A stretch of DNA of 64,000 nucleotides from Calliopsis andreniformis (Eukaryota > Arthropoda > Insecta > Hymenoptera > Andrenidae), in assembly GCF_051401765.1 (NCBI RefSeq), contig NC_135071.1, positions 17,276,961 through 17,340,960 of the forward strand, given 5' to 3'. The notes beneath the pieces are model-generated. The model was not told where the DNA came from. It ran no database searches and saw only the letters and a list, made by a program, of their open reading frames with translations. This document shows, one piece after another, positions 27,101 to 36,640 of the stretch (position 1 is its first letter; the number at the start of each line of letters is the position of its first letter). A program made the position numbers and the translations under genes.

Positions 27101-30100
27101 GTTAGAAAGCAAGATCCTGCGTGGCAACACGTCGTTGTTGTTCTGAGCGTTGCAAGGGAAACTTTTTCTTTTTCCTTGTAACGTTCAGGAAAAAGCAACC
27201 CTAAAAAAGACAGAAATCGACAAGGGTAGTTTTTGTCATCAGCTCTTCAATTTTCAATTTTATTCACCCTCCCTAATCGATCGAGTTACACGTTTGCAGC
27301 GGGGAGGACGACCACTAATGAGGAACTGGAGGAAATGTTGGAGCAGGGTAATCCAGCCGTGTTCACGCAAGGGGTGAGTGATTATTTTCGTCCCTTTTCT
27401 TGTCGTATTTCTATTCCCTTGAATGGAATGGAACTAACACAATTGTACGCGTTCCTTGCAGATTATCATGGAAACGCAACAAGCGAAACAGACGCTCGCT
27501 GACATCGAGGCGCGCCACGCCGATATCATCAAACTAGAAAACTCGATTAGGGAGCTTCACGATATGTTCATGGACATGGCCATGCTGGTAGAAAGTCAGG
27601 TACGTGAGTACTGCAAAGCCGGCTACTGTTTTCAGTCACGAGCACCTAGATTTCGCTTATTCAGAGCTCTGTTCTTTTTTATACTCTTTGTCGATCGGTT
27701 CTCCCTTCAGAGAGAACGAATTTCCAGCGATATTTAACACGTTCACTGTGATCTGATATCTCTGAAGGGTTTAATTAAAAAAGTATTTCATCAATTCAAT
27801 CTTTATGGAAACCAGAACTTGTCAGAATGGACGTGTTAGATTTTGAAGAGACGTGAGACTCGTCTCTATTGCTTTTATCTCGGAGTAAGACTGTTCTGTT
27901 GCATCATTAACAGAAATCAGCGAAGCTCTTTGGTGAAAAGATATACGCGATGGTAACTTTTTGCAGAGGAGTTGTGCTGTCTGTTTTTGGAGCGCTGAAT
28001 ATGCATGGCATAAAAATTAAGAGACTAAATAATTAGAGGAAAGTTGCTAAACAGGTATATTTGATTATCTGAGTAGAATATCGTTAATTTATTCATTATT
28101 GAATAATGAGTGTTTTGAGCAGAAGCTAGTTTTTAAAAATGTAAAATATCTGGGCTGATACGTTCTCGATAACTTCCCCTAATTGCAGTAACAGCGTCGT
28201 TAATATTTACGACGGGAGCAGTGGCGATAGCGTGTTATCGATAACGACGTGGATCTATCGTTTCGGTGAACGATAGGATTTGATGACGATAGCGAACGCT
28301 TGCAGGGGAACGCGTTATCGATCCCCACGCTACCGTCACTGTTTTTAAACCGAGAATGGAACACATTGGCCAAAAAGAGTTCTTTTTTTAGGCAGAAATA
28401 AATGAGAGCAGGCAGAATAAATCTATTCCCAGAGAAAATTTAGTATCAATAGTCTTCTGCTCTGAAATGAAAAACTAATATTTGAGCAATTTATTCTACA
28501 TGTGTAGCAATTCCCTTGCCAACACAAAATTTCTGTATTAATGAAGCAAATGAAGTTGCTCCACGTTCACAATAAATAATTCATTTTATCTCTCAGAGGA
28601 AAGAAAGATAAAGAGGATAATTTTGAGGATAGTTTGCGCAACGTCAGTCCTACCAATTTATTAAAAATAAGTTTATAACATTATTGACATCTTTCTTTTC
28701 TCTAAGTTTCATCTATGACTCAACGTCTTCCATTCTCAGTCCCCTACGAATCGTAATCGATGCACGAAGCATCTTATTCGCCTAAAAACTAACAAACGCT
28801 TTGTCTCTCTCTGCTTTTACGCTGCGTGGATTCGCGTCGCGCCTACCTTTAGGGTGAGATGATAGATCGCATAGAGTACCACGTGGAACACGCGGTGGAC
28901 TACGTGCAGACGGCTACGCAGGACACCAAAAAAGCGCTCAAGTATCAAAGCAAAGCCCGACGGGTGAGTCCTTCCCAGATCTCTCGCGAGATCGCTGATC
29001 TTTCGTTCGCTTCTAATTGGTCACTTTTTGTTTCGCCCCTCGCTCCTCGCCGTTCCCCTTCCTCAACTGGCCCCCATCCCTCGCCCCGTAACATTGGTGG
29101 CTACCTGTACGTTCATAGAACCCTGTTTTTACGCTTTTTGGTTTAATTCGCGCCCCTCTATCTGTGTGCGTACTACTCTTATTCCCGTGACGCGATACCA
29201 AATAACGACGACGCTTTCTCTCGCTCTTTATACTATGTACTACAATGTGAGAAGACAAACGAACATTTGTATACGACCGAATCGCTGCACGCATATGTAC
29301 AAAACGCGACTCGAAAACATACACATACATATGTATCGCAGATGTGTTTCAAACGTGACATAACTGAAAAAAGTATATCATTAGTTTTTCAGGGAAAGAG
29401 AAGAACTATTTATGAGCTTAGAAGAAAATTAATATTGGCATAGAGGGTAGTTTCAGATAATTAAAAGGTTATCCTACTTGAATAATTCAGCTGAAGAATG
29501 TACATTTTTAAGTAATTTGTAATTTACATTTGATAATTTTCATAGGCGAAAGAGGTGTATTTATTGAACTGTTTTTTTTCCAGTTGTACCACTTTTGAAC
29601 ATGTGCGATACGTGTATATATGCGTGTATCTATGTATGTATGATGTATGTATTATCTGCCCGCGCGTATGCGTGTATACGCAAGCACGCGCGTGTCCAAG
29701 TATACACGTAAACGCGTGATCTGTCTCTGTCTCTATATATGTACCTCCTTCTGTCTTTCTTATCTGTCCGTTTACGTGTTGATATACATCTGCGTCTGTA
29801 TACATGCATCATCGTATATATGTGTCTCTCTACTTGTGTCGCTCTGTCCTGTTGAACATGAGTGTGCCTAATTGTGCCTCTGTCCATGGACTGTCTTGTC
29901 TTATACTCGTACTACTAAACGAACTCTGCGTACTAACCTGTGCTCTATTAACCGACTAACTCGCGTCGACGGCCGAGACCAGTTTTGCTCGCGTGTGTCA
30001 CGCCACGATGGACCTCGACCACGACCTGGACCCTCGTCCATAGTGCCCCGATAATCGGCACCGTCGACGATGGCCCCACGGCTGTCTCCCACGTCGGCTC

Positions 30101-33100
30101 ACGGATATTTCCCTTCGAGCTGGCCTCGCGGTGACTCGGCTGTGCTGTGTGCCTTGGTACCATGGTGTCTTTATCTCTATTTCTTTTTCAATTTTTCCTC
30201 GCGTGTAGACGTGTACTTGTTGAGGGTGCTCGACGACAGGTGTCAGAAATTTTGAGGGGCGATTCTACAGGCTGAAATAGAAGGAACATTAAGAACGACG
30301 AAACTGCGTCTGAGGCTTCGTTTCAGAGTTATTGATTAGTGAAGAAATGCTTAAAATAGGAGTGAAATGTGTCTGTCTTAGGATTTATTGCTAGTGATGT
30401 CTCTGTGTTTGTCTTGAGACTTAATTTGGTTCTAGTGGCTTCTCTGTATTTGATTTGGGACTTGTTCTACTGGGTGTCTGACTTGGGACTTATTCTACTG
30501 ATTTTTCTGTGTCTGGCTCGAGACTTATTCTACTGAGTTCTTTAAGCCTGACTTAGTACTTATTCTTCTGAGTTATGAGTCTGACATAGGACTTATTCTA
30601 CTGGTTTATCTGTGTCTGACTCAAGACGTATACACTCTACTGCACTCGCCCAGTAGAATAGGTCAGTCATAGCGGTGCCAGTAGAATAGGTCAGTCATAG
30701 CGGTGCCAGTAGAATAGGTCAGTCATAGCGGTGCCAGTAGAATAAATCAATTCAGACACATTTCATGCATCCCAAGTGTATCTCTAATAATTAATAACTC
30801 GAAAACTAGGCCTCAATCTCAACTTCATCGTTCTTCATTTTCATCTTCTTTTAATTAATAATTATTTAAATAACCCTTCAATATTTCTATATACATACAC
30901 CTGTCATTGAACTTCCTGTATTCGCAAGTGTACAACTACACCTACACAGTGCTCTACTGACAAGAGACCTGGCAGCAATGCAAGTCTGTTGGTCCCAGGT
31001 TTCTTGTCAGCGGAGCACAGTATACTTAATTAACTTTGGGTGCATCCTTGGAGGAGATCTACCCGGCTCCCACTACGTTCTCCATCTCCATCCATTCGAC
31101 CACGGTTCCTTTGGATTTTATACCACTCCCTGGATCATGGTATACACCCTCGTCGATTTCCTTCTTTTATACGGCACGACAGGGTGACCTGGACCGCGTA
31201 CCTAGTCAGAGAAATGGGCAGCCACGTGGGCAAAGGTGAACTGGTCCAGACAGTGGAGTCTCAGAGCAAGTCTCTTAAGGTAAACGATCCTGACCACGCG
31301 TAGACGCTTGATCGCCGCTGGATCGGTTCCCAGTGATTCTTGGAACTTTTGGGGAAACAGAGATCGCTGGCTTTGAGACTCTTTGAGACTCTTTGAAACC
31401 CTTCGAGACCATTTCAGACGATTTGAAACCCTGTGAGACTCTTTGAGACTCTTTGGGACTCTTTGGGACCCTATGACACCATGTGAGACGCTTTGAAACC
31501 CTTCAAGACCATTGGAGACTCTTTGACACCCTGTGAGACCATGTGAGACTCTTTGAGACCCTGTGAGACCATGTGAGACGCTTTAAAACTCTCTGAGTGC
31601 CTCGAGAGTCTCTTTATCCAGCGGCGATCATCGATGTGGGTACTTAGGGAACAACCGAAGATTCTGGGACCACAATGGGGGAACGATACTGTTATCTGTC
31701 TGCTTCGCGACGTATCGCTTCCCACGTTCCTGGTGTGATCCATTTCGGCCCTGTTTCTTCTTGCTTCCACTACCAAACCGTCGTCGAGTGCTCTTCTCGT
31801 CGTGATCCGCCGTTTAGCTCCGCACGCAATTCCCAAGGTGTGGTGTCCCTTTTATAGCCGAAACAGGTTTCGAATCGTGGCATCGGATCGTGTCTTGGTG
31901 GTTTCTGTTTTGGGGTAGCTCAGTAGTGTCGATTCACACCTGGAACAGCCTGTACACTCGCTGTTGCGAGGGTCGGGATGGATACGGTAGTACTTTTCTG
32001 GATGCACGGTTTGACATTCTTTTTAGTGATTTATTGTTTTTGTTCCATAGTAAACTGTAGATCGTCCTGTTTGTGTTCTACTTTTTAGTACCCACTTATT
32101 CTTTGCTTTTACTTTTCTGAACCGAAATGGAGGACGATTGGAGGAGTGTCCTCCAACTGGACACTTGGAGGAAGAGGGAACCTGTTAACTGGATCATTCT
32201 TTTCATTAGAAATTTTCTCCATATGTGTTTGACATTTGTGTGTATATTTAGAGACAGGTAATGACCAAATTAATTCAATTTAAACACTTTATTTAAGTGT
32301 TACACACTTCCTCGACTCAAAATAATTTCTCTGCTTCTTCTTCACTTAACAGGTTCAAACCTTCCAAAGCGTCTTCAAATTATTCTGCAAACCTAATCCA
32401 TCTGTCCAGTGAGTCGTGAAGAGAGTCCCTGGCTTTCCTCGATACGCGACCACTCACTGCCTCGAGCAGCGTGCATGTAACGAGGCACTGTACATCCTGT
32501 TAAATCCGACTCTCGACTCGCTATTCTTAAACGTTCTCGTTCGCTTTGCTTCTGTCCAACTTTCGTTCGCCGTTTCTTAATGTGGCCGAAAGCGGGGCTG
32601 ACAGTAGATAAACGTGTCGGCAGCATGCTCGACCATCGTGCGCTTTCCTCTCCTCGCTTACGAACCATCCACAAACCTCGTACATCAATTTGAATCACGC
32701 TGCACCGATTCGCGGAGTAGAAACGTTTATCACGCTTTTCTCTCTCCTCTCCCACGTCTGGGGATGTCAAATAATTGGAGTCATTTATAATAAAATAGTG
32801 CAACAAAATCTCAATGGATCAATCAGGTGTTAATTATTGACATGGAGTTTGGTAGACCATTATTGCTCTTATTTACGTGTGAAAGACTTTGTAATGAAAG
32901 TTTGGGAGTATGTCATACCTTGTTTCATCGTTTCTACATTTCAATTAACAGCACATTAGTTTTACTATTATTTATTTTTATATATACCACTAAGTTTTAG
33001 TCGAAGTGTTGGTGTTTTAAAATCTTCTTTAAAAAGTAAAAAAAAAAAAAGAAAGAAAGAAAGGTAAATTAACTAGTTATTGAATATTAACAGCTATCAA

Positions 33101-35901
33101 ATAATATCAAACCTAGTCGAATAACCGGTCAATCGGTTTCTAATAAATCCATCATGACATCCCTGCCGAGCGTCCCCTCGTCTCCATCTCTCTGTTTGCC
33201 CGCCTATTCGTCTGTCTGTCTGTACCCTTCTTCTCGACTGTGCTAGAATCGATACTCGTTCTACTCGGCTTTCGTGTCGAAGACGATGCATCCGACTGTT
33301 CCTATCCCCCATTCTGGTGGCCTCTCTACACTTTGCTCGTCTCGACCGACTCGTTGTTTCGTCGTGCTCCACACTCGGCGTCTCTGTCTCTCTCTGTCTC
33401 TCTCTCTTCTCTTTCTCACTCTCTCTCTCTCTCTCCCCCCTCTCTCACACGAACCGTATCTCTTTTTTTTCTGTCCACAGAAATTGATCTTCATCGTAAT
33501 CTGCGTCTTAATATCGGCCGTGATATTAATCGCCATTATAATAGGATGCTTGCCGAGGAGCTAAAGGGTCGTGCGCTGGGCGGGGGCGGGAAGAGGGGAG
33601 CGTTCGCGATCTGTGCGTGGGTGTAGCGGCGTGGCCTCGGCCGCGGGAGAGAAGAAATCGAAAAAAAAAAAAAAGAGGGGGGAAGGGGCGGTGTAATCGT
33701 GGGATCGAAGGATCGCGGAGAATGGAAACGTCTCTCGCGTTCCTGCCAACAGCAGCTCCGCCGGTCCTCCTCTCGGGCTCCAGTTTCCCTCGGCTCTGAT
33801 CTCTAACACCGAATGCAACCTGCTCGTTAACGCAATAACTCATTAACCGCAGCTACGCTCGTCCCACTAACGCGATCAATTAGCACGTCGAACGTGCCTG
33901 GCCACTGGCTGGCCATCCGCGCGACTAACGACCTTTCTCCTCCAGGATCGGTCTCTGTGCAGAATCCTAGAGCAGGGTTTTTCAACGAGGATTTCTGGGC
34001 ATCTGTTGGCCTCTATATTACATAGGTGTAGAATGAGAGTTCGAGGTAGCGGGGGAATTATGCTAGGAGCCCTGACACTGAAGTCTTGGGGTTACGTGAA
34101 GGAAAGAAAGATGGGGAGAAGAAAAGAATGGGGATAGGGTAAAAAGATGAGGGAAGGATAGAGGTGGCTGATTTTTAGAGATGCATAGCCAGAAAGGTTG
34201 AGAAACCCTGTTGCACGGTATTGTAAAAATTAATGTGAGCATGGGCTGTTCGGGACTTCTTCATGTGAAAGATATTAATTGAGGAGTTTATAAAAATAGT
34301 CTTTTTATTTGGCTTTAGAAAAGTAGAATTCAGAAAAGGGAAATAATTATGTAAAGGAGTGTGAAATATTGAGGACTCGAATATTTGGGAATTCGTATAT
34401 TTGAGAATTGAAACATTTGAGAATTCCAATATTCGAGAATTCAAAAATTTGAATATTCGAAAATTCAAACATTTGAATATTTGAAAATTCAAAAACTTGA
34501 AGCTTTAAAAAAAATTGAACTTTTAACAGTTGTAAATTCCATGATTTAAAAATTTGAGTTTGAAAATTAGAATGGATATTGAAGTAAATATCTGATTAAA
34601 ATTCCTCTGTTCACATTAACTCCCACAATACTGTAGACTGCAGATATTCCTTCTTAATGGAGGAGGAAGCCCAGAAGCTAGTCGCGCGACGCACTCTCCA
34701 TCGTCTCGGAAGCTCGCTTCTTAATCTTCTTCGTCTTCGTGCTCTCCCCCTTCTCACCCCTCTGTTCCCTGAACCATAGACGCTTCCCTCAGAGATGAAA
34801 CTCACCCCCCCTTCTGGGAGCATCACCCCTGAAGCCAATCGAAGCGCTGGCACGCGCCACGGGTTCGCCGAGTGACGACAATGTGTATTCTGTTCGCAGA
34901 AATTGATGTTCATCGTAATTTGCCTGACGATAACGTTCATCATTCTCATTATCATTCTGTTAACCCTGTTGTAAGAGGATCCAGCCACGGCGCACGAGGA
35001 TCCCCAGGGGGACAAGCGCACCACGCGAAAATTGGCCACGGTAGAGAATACGATCGCGGTGTCTTTTCGCGACCGATTCCGTCCTGGGTCTTTGGCGAGA
35101 CAGTAGGAAACAGCTGGGAAGAGGGTTTTACTATGGCAAAGTCACTCGACTCTGAAAGGAAAGGTCGAAGAAATGTCTGGAATTAAGATCAAGTGTCTGT
35201 CGAGGGACTGGCTCCTCTGCTCTCGCAATTCGTTCCCAGCTTTTCGACGTTCTTCAACTACCTCGTGATTCTCGGTACGCGTTCCGAGCACCTGCACAGA
35301 TTTCTGTACGCGCTCATGTCGTCATCGACGGCGTAAGAGAACAAGGGGCGCGTGGTCCCTTGAGAATCTGCTTCTGGGATCGACCAGAGTCCTCGAGCAT
35401 ATCGAGGCTACTTTGCGTTAACGACTGTCTCGTTGCGAGCGGACCGAACATTCTGTAAATAATTTGCATTTGTATAGAACAGGTAATAATATGTGCGATT
35501 TACGGTGTAAACTGTGGTTACTTGTTTTGAAACGCGAACGACCAGAGCTTGGTCGAGTGTAGGTCCTCGGGGGGTTGTTCGAAGGCTAGTGTCGCGCGAG
35601 TCCATCGACCGAGGATCGAGGATGCAGCGATTTTGGGGGCTGAGTTCGTGGCGAGCGCACACACAGAGAGGCACAGGCAGGATGCGATTCGCGATGGATC
35701 GAGAGGATCGCGCGATGCAATGGTGCATGGCGCAGCAGAGGGAGGATCGGACTGTAGATACGGTAGGAACTACCTTGCGTCCCACGTTGTAATCGATTCT
35801 TGTGTTTTTACCGAGCGCAGAAGAAGATCATGATCATGATCTGCGTCGCTATACTCGTCGTCGTCCTGGCCAGCACCGTCGCTGGATACTTTGGACTGTG
35901 A
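6115..35901 (+). CDS. Syx1A: Syntaxin 1A, plasma-membrane t-SNARE with alternative anchors
   Basis: The shared exons are 6115-6147, 14313-14399, 17258-17357, 26355-26429, 26659-26841, 27300-27373, 27462-27599 and 28853-28963: 801 nt, 267 codons, all phases consistent. They join one of three last exons at 33481, 34900 or 35821. Syntaxin 1 pairs with SNAP-25 and synaptobrevin to fuse synaptic vesicles. The product starts [18 protein letters not shown], followed by the N-terminal Habc bundle (about residues 25-145) and the SNARE helix (about 185-250). The helix carries [20 protein letters not shown] with the zero-layer glutamine as the last residue before the 27599 splice, and ends with the basic KYQSKARR. 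Match to fly syntaxin 1A is nearly residue for residue. Introns 1 and 3 are 8-9 kb and full of repeats. Isoforms would be 294, 291 or 293 residues. Confidence 0.98.
6206..6470. repeat. (CT)n-rich microsatellite
   Basis: An interrupted run of CTCTCT and TCTCTCTGTC motifs lies shortly after exon 1 of syntaxin 1A. The strongly pyrimidine-rich strand is the sense strand. Confidence 0.9.
6676..6701. repeat. (GA)n microsatellite
   Basis: A perfect GA dinucleotide run of about 13 units, in the orientation opposite to the CT tract 200 bases upstream. Confidence 0.9.
13261..13415. repeat. AT-rich 8-bp minisatellite (TTTGAATA / TTTGAAAA)
   Basis: About nineteen near-perfect 8-base units alternate between TTTGAATA and TTTGAAAA. 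The low-complexity open frames on the minus strand here are only translations of the repeat. A more decayed relative occurs at 34375-34500 in a later intron of the same gene. Confidence 0.95.
13440..13540. repeat. Second minisatellite, ATACTTGAGAATTGCA-type units
   Basis: Five or six units of about 18 bases built on CTTGAGAA-TG-AATA follow directly on the 8-bp array. They look derived from it through an added segment. Confidence 0.8.
14400..17257 (+). other. Syntaxin 1A intron 2
   Basis: The intron is 2.9 kb, GTGAGT to TGCGTAG. It contains a duplicated block at about 15200-15800 (separate entry) and a GC-rich segment near 15880-16270. No gene was found. Confidence 0.6.
15200..15800. repeat. 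Diverged tandem duplication, period about 374 bp
   Basis: The segment starting GTAACTTTGAGAAAAAAGAT near 15235 recurs as ATAACTTTGCGAAAAATAAT near 15609. Each is followed by GAGCC-GG-CTCATT, AAAGCCT/AAAGCTT, a CTGAATTGAATTTT core and GAAGACGC. The two units are roughly 75 to 80 percent alike by eye. This could be two copies of an unclassified dispersed element. Confidence 0.7.
18950..19400. repeat. Degenerate tandem repeat with core CACTTAACCGGGGTNCCAG
   Basis: At least seven copies of a core close to AATCACTTAACCGGGGTACC are spread at uneven spacing of 30-110 bases, some interrupted by unrelated DNA. A related single motif occurs near 18117, and a reverse-strand one near 56449. Confidence 0.75.
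21083..21385. mobile_element. Mariner-like foldback element (non-autonomous)
   Basis: The terminal inverted repeats are about 26 bases: left CAGGATGTCACAGAAAATGG, right (reverse complement) CAGGGTGTTCCAGAAATTGG, both continuing TGGCCA/TGGACA. The element is flanked by TA on both sides (21081-21082 and 21386-21387), as for Tc1/mariner insertions. It has no transposase frame. A 61-bp relative is at 44322-44382. Confidence 0.75.
22184..22497 (+). repeat. 35-bp satellite array (AGTAGAATAAGTCTAGAGTC...)
   Basis: Nine units of exactly or nearly 35 bases have the core AGTAGAATAAGTCTAGAGTC followed by AGACACAGAGAAATC. Divergence between units is 10-25 percent. The same unit occurs on the opposite strand at 30376-30640 and in a folded copy at 57005-57170. 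Confidence 0.9.
26430..28852 (+). other. Short syntaxin 1A introns 4-7
   Basis: Introns 26430-26658, 26842-27299, 27374-27461 (88 nt) and 27600-28852 separate the Habc and SNARE exons. The last contains the inverted repeat at 28219-28341. No genes were seen in them. Confidence 0.7.
28219..28341. mobile_element. Small foldback element with CAGTG ends
   Basis: The left arm CAGTGGCGATAGCGTGTTAT is inverted at the right as CAGTGACGGTAGCGTGGGGA (reverse complement), and both continue ATCGATAACG. No target-site duplication is visible. The class is uncertain; hAT-like or CACTA-like ends are possible. Confidence 0.6.
30362..30766. mobile_element. Foldback element built from the 35-bp satellite
   Basis: The ends are a 14-base inverted repeat, GTGAAATGTGTCTG at 30362-30375 and CAGACACATTTCAT at 30753-30766, differing at the outermost base. 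The left three-quarters is a reverse-strand array of the 35-bp unit (ACTTATTCTACTG and GTGTCTGACT motifs). The right part is three forward 28-bp units. The whole could fold into a long hairpin. Confidence 0.7.
30651..30734 (+). repeat. Three perfect 28-bp tandem units
   Basis: The unit begins CAGTAGAATAGGTCAGTCAT and ends AGCGGTGC. All three copies are identical, so the expansion is recent or is being homogenised. A fourth copy begins at 30735 and diverges. Confidence 0.95.
31366..31590. repeat. Minisatellite with GAGACTCTTT / GAGACCCTGT units
   Basis: About twenty units of 10-12 bases, mainly GAGACTCTTT, GAAACCCTTC and GAGACCATGT. The open frame on the minus strand is produced by the repeat. 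Confidence 0.9.
33371..33452. repeat. (CT)n tract upstream of anchor exon A
   Basis: A CT-rich tract of about 80 bases ends 28 bases before the exon A acceptor (33480) and forms a greatly extended pyrimidine tract. Confidence 0.85.
33481..33564 (+). CDS. Syx1A: Syntaxin 1A alternative anchor exon A
   Basis: After a CT-rich tract ending CCACAG, the frame reads on from KARR with no phase change. It encodes 27 residues starting [14 protein letters not shown] and ending IIGCLPRS, followed by TAA. It is a very hydrophobic segment with a cysteine and a short polar, positively charged tail that the other two exons lack. It has its own stop, so it acts as an alternative last coding exon. The composition resembles syntaxin 2/3-type anchors more than neuronal syntaxin 1. 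Use in mRNA is inferred from splice site, phase and hydrophobicity. Confidence 0.8.
   Translation, partial: KLIFIVICVLISAVILIAIIIGCLPRS
33973..34210. mobile_element. hAT-like foldback element, copy 1
   Basis: The left end CAGGGTTTTTCAACGAGG and right end (reverse complement) CAGGGTTTCTCAACCTTTC follow the common hAT pattern of CAG-GGTTCTCAACC. No convincing 8-bp target duplication remains, and there is no transposase. It lies between anchor exons A and B. Confidence 0.65.
34375..34500. repeat. Decayed AT-rich minisatellite related to 13261-13415
   Basis: Units of the type GAATATTTGAGAATTC and AAAATTTGAATATTCG share the TTTGAATA/TTTGAGAA core of the intron 1 array, at lower identity. Confidence 0.85.
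34900..34974 (+). CDS. Syx1A: Syntaxin 1A alternative anchor exon B
   Basis: A TGTTCGCAG acceptor is followed in phase 0 by 24 residues beginning [14 protein letters not shown] and ending ILLTLL with TAA directly after, so the protein would end inside the membrane with no lumenal tail. The first residues are almost the same as in exon A (KL-FIVIC), which points to an old exon duplication. As with A, the exon has its own stop codon. Confidence 0.8.
   Translation, partial: KLMFIVICLTITFIILIIILLTLL
35821..35901 (+). CDS. Syx1A: Syntaxin 1A canonical neuronal anchor exon C
   Basis: A GAGCGCAG acceptor is followed by 26 residues starting [15 protein letters not shown] and ending AGYFGL, then TGA. 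This is the pattern of vertebrate syntaxin 1A/1B and fly Syx1A (KKIMI-IC...AS). After the stop, CAG/GTACTC at 35914/35915 could be a donor to a non-coding exon at 36744 (TTTCCAG acceptor), which would begin the long 3' UTR. If exon 28853-28963 were joined directly to 36744, the protein would end ISPKASPS with no membrane anchor. Confidence 0.9.
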   Translation, partial: KKIMIMICVAILVVVLASTVAGYFGL

Positions 35902-36379
35902 ACGCCGCAATCAGGTACTCGTCTTTGGATATCTGTGGTTGGAAGGCACAACGATCTATATCAGGTTTTGAAGAAATTTGAAGATAAGAATTCAAAAAGA
36001 GACAAGGGTGTAAGACAGTATTGGAGTCGATAACTTTACGTGTCAGTATATTGAGAATAGGCCATTTTGCCTTACAATCACAGGCGAGACCGAAAACCAA
36101 AACCAAGGCGATTCTTCCTGCAGCAAGAAAGTATATATCCCCTTCCGCCGGAGGATTCCCTTTTTCCCATTTGAGAGGAGTGGGAGAAGGTAGTAGAGTG
36201 AGTCGGTGATGGTGTGCTTAAACCAAGCGTACGAATCCTCGTTCGTCTTTCAATTCAGCAAAATTCACGTGACTCGAGCATTCTGCCATTCAGTTGTCAA
36301 TTTTGTTCATTCATAATCATGTTAATAATTGAACTCTGCTGGAGATGGGAGAAGAACAAGCATTCATTCGTTTGGTCTA

Positions 36380-36640
36380 AACGCACCACGAGGCAAAGGT
36401 AGTGGAAAAGACCCCAGCGACTAGGGTTGCCAAGGAATTCCTCACTGAGACAGGAAGCAAATCTATCACACGTTCCATACTTCTGAAATAACTTCTAGTA
36501 GGTCCCTGTTCACCTACTCTAGGATATTTCAGCGACTGTAGAATGTGTGATGGTTTCACTTTTCCTTCTCGGTGAGGAATTCCCTGGCAACCCTGCTCGA
36601 TGGCACCTTTTCCATTCCGTTTGCCTCGCGACCCTCCCTA
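36380..36640. mobile_element. Large imperfect hairpin / foldback upstream of the last syntaxin exon
   Basis: Arms of about 65 bases are inverted: left includes TAGGGTTGCCAAGGAATTCC and right (reverse complement) CAGGGTTGCCAGGGAATTCC, with further matches outward (TGGAAAAG, CGAGGCAAA) and inward (TATCACAC / GTGTGATG). A third partial motif is at 36660-36700. It ends about 100 bases before the 36744 acceptor. It could be a MITE or a structured pre-mRNA element. Confidence 0.7.

Larger units (their letters stand above)
28964..33480 (+). other. Intron between the last shared exon and anchor exon A
   Basis: This 4.5 kb holds TG/TA-rich microsatellite DNA (29600-29860), the large foldback with the 35-bp satellite (30362-30766), a possible cryptic exon (31183-31279), the GAGACTCTTT array (31366-31590) and a CT tract next to the exon A acceptor. 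No independent gene is supported. Confidence 0.6.
33565..35820 (+). other. Introns between anchor exons A, B and C
   Basis: The two spacers (33565-34899 and 34975-35820) include possible 3' UTR of isoforms A and B, a hAT-like foldback, and the second AT-rich minisatellite. No AATAAA clearly tied to exon A or B was found. Confidence 0.5.
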
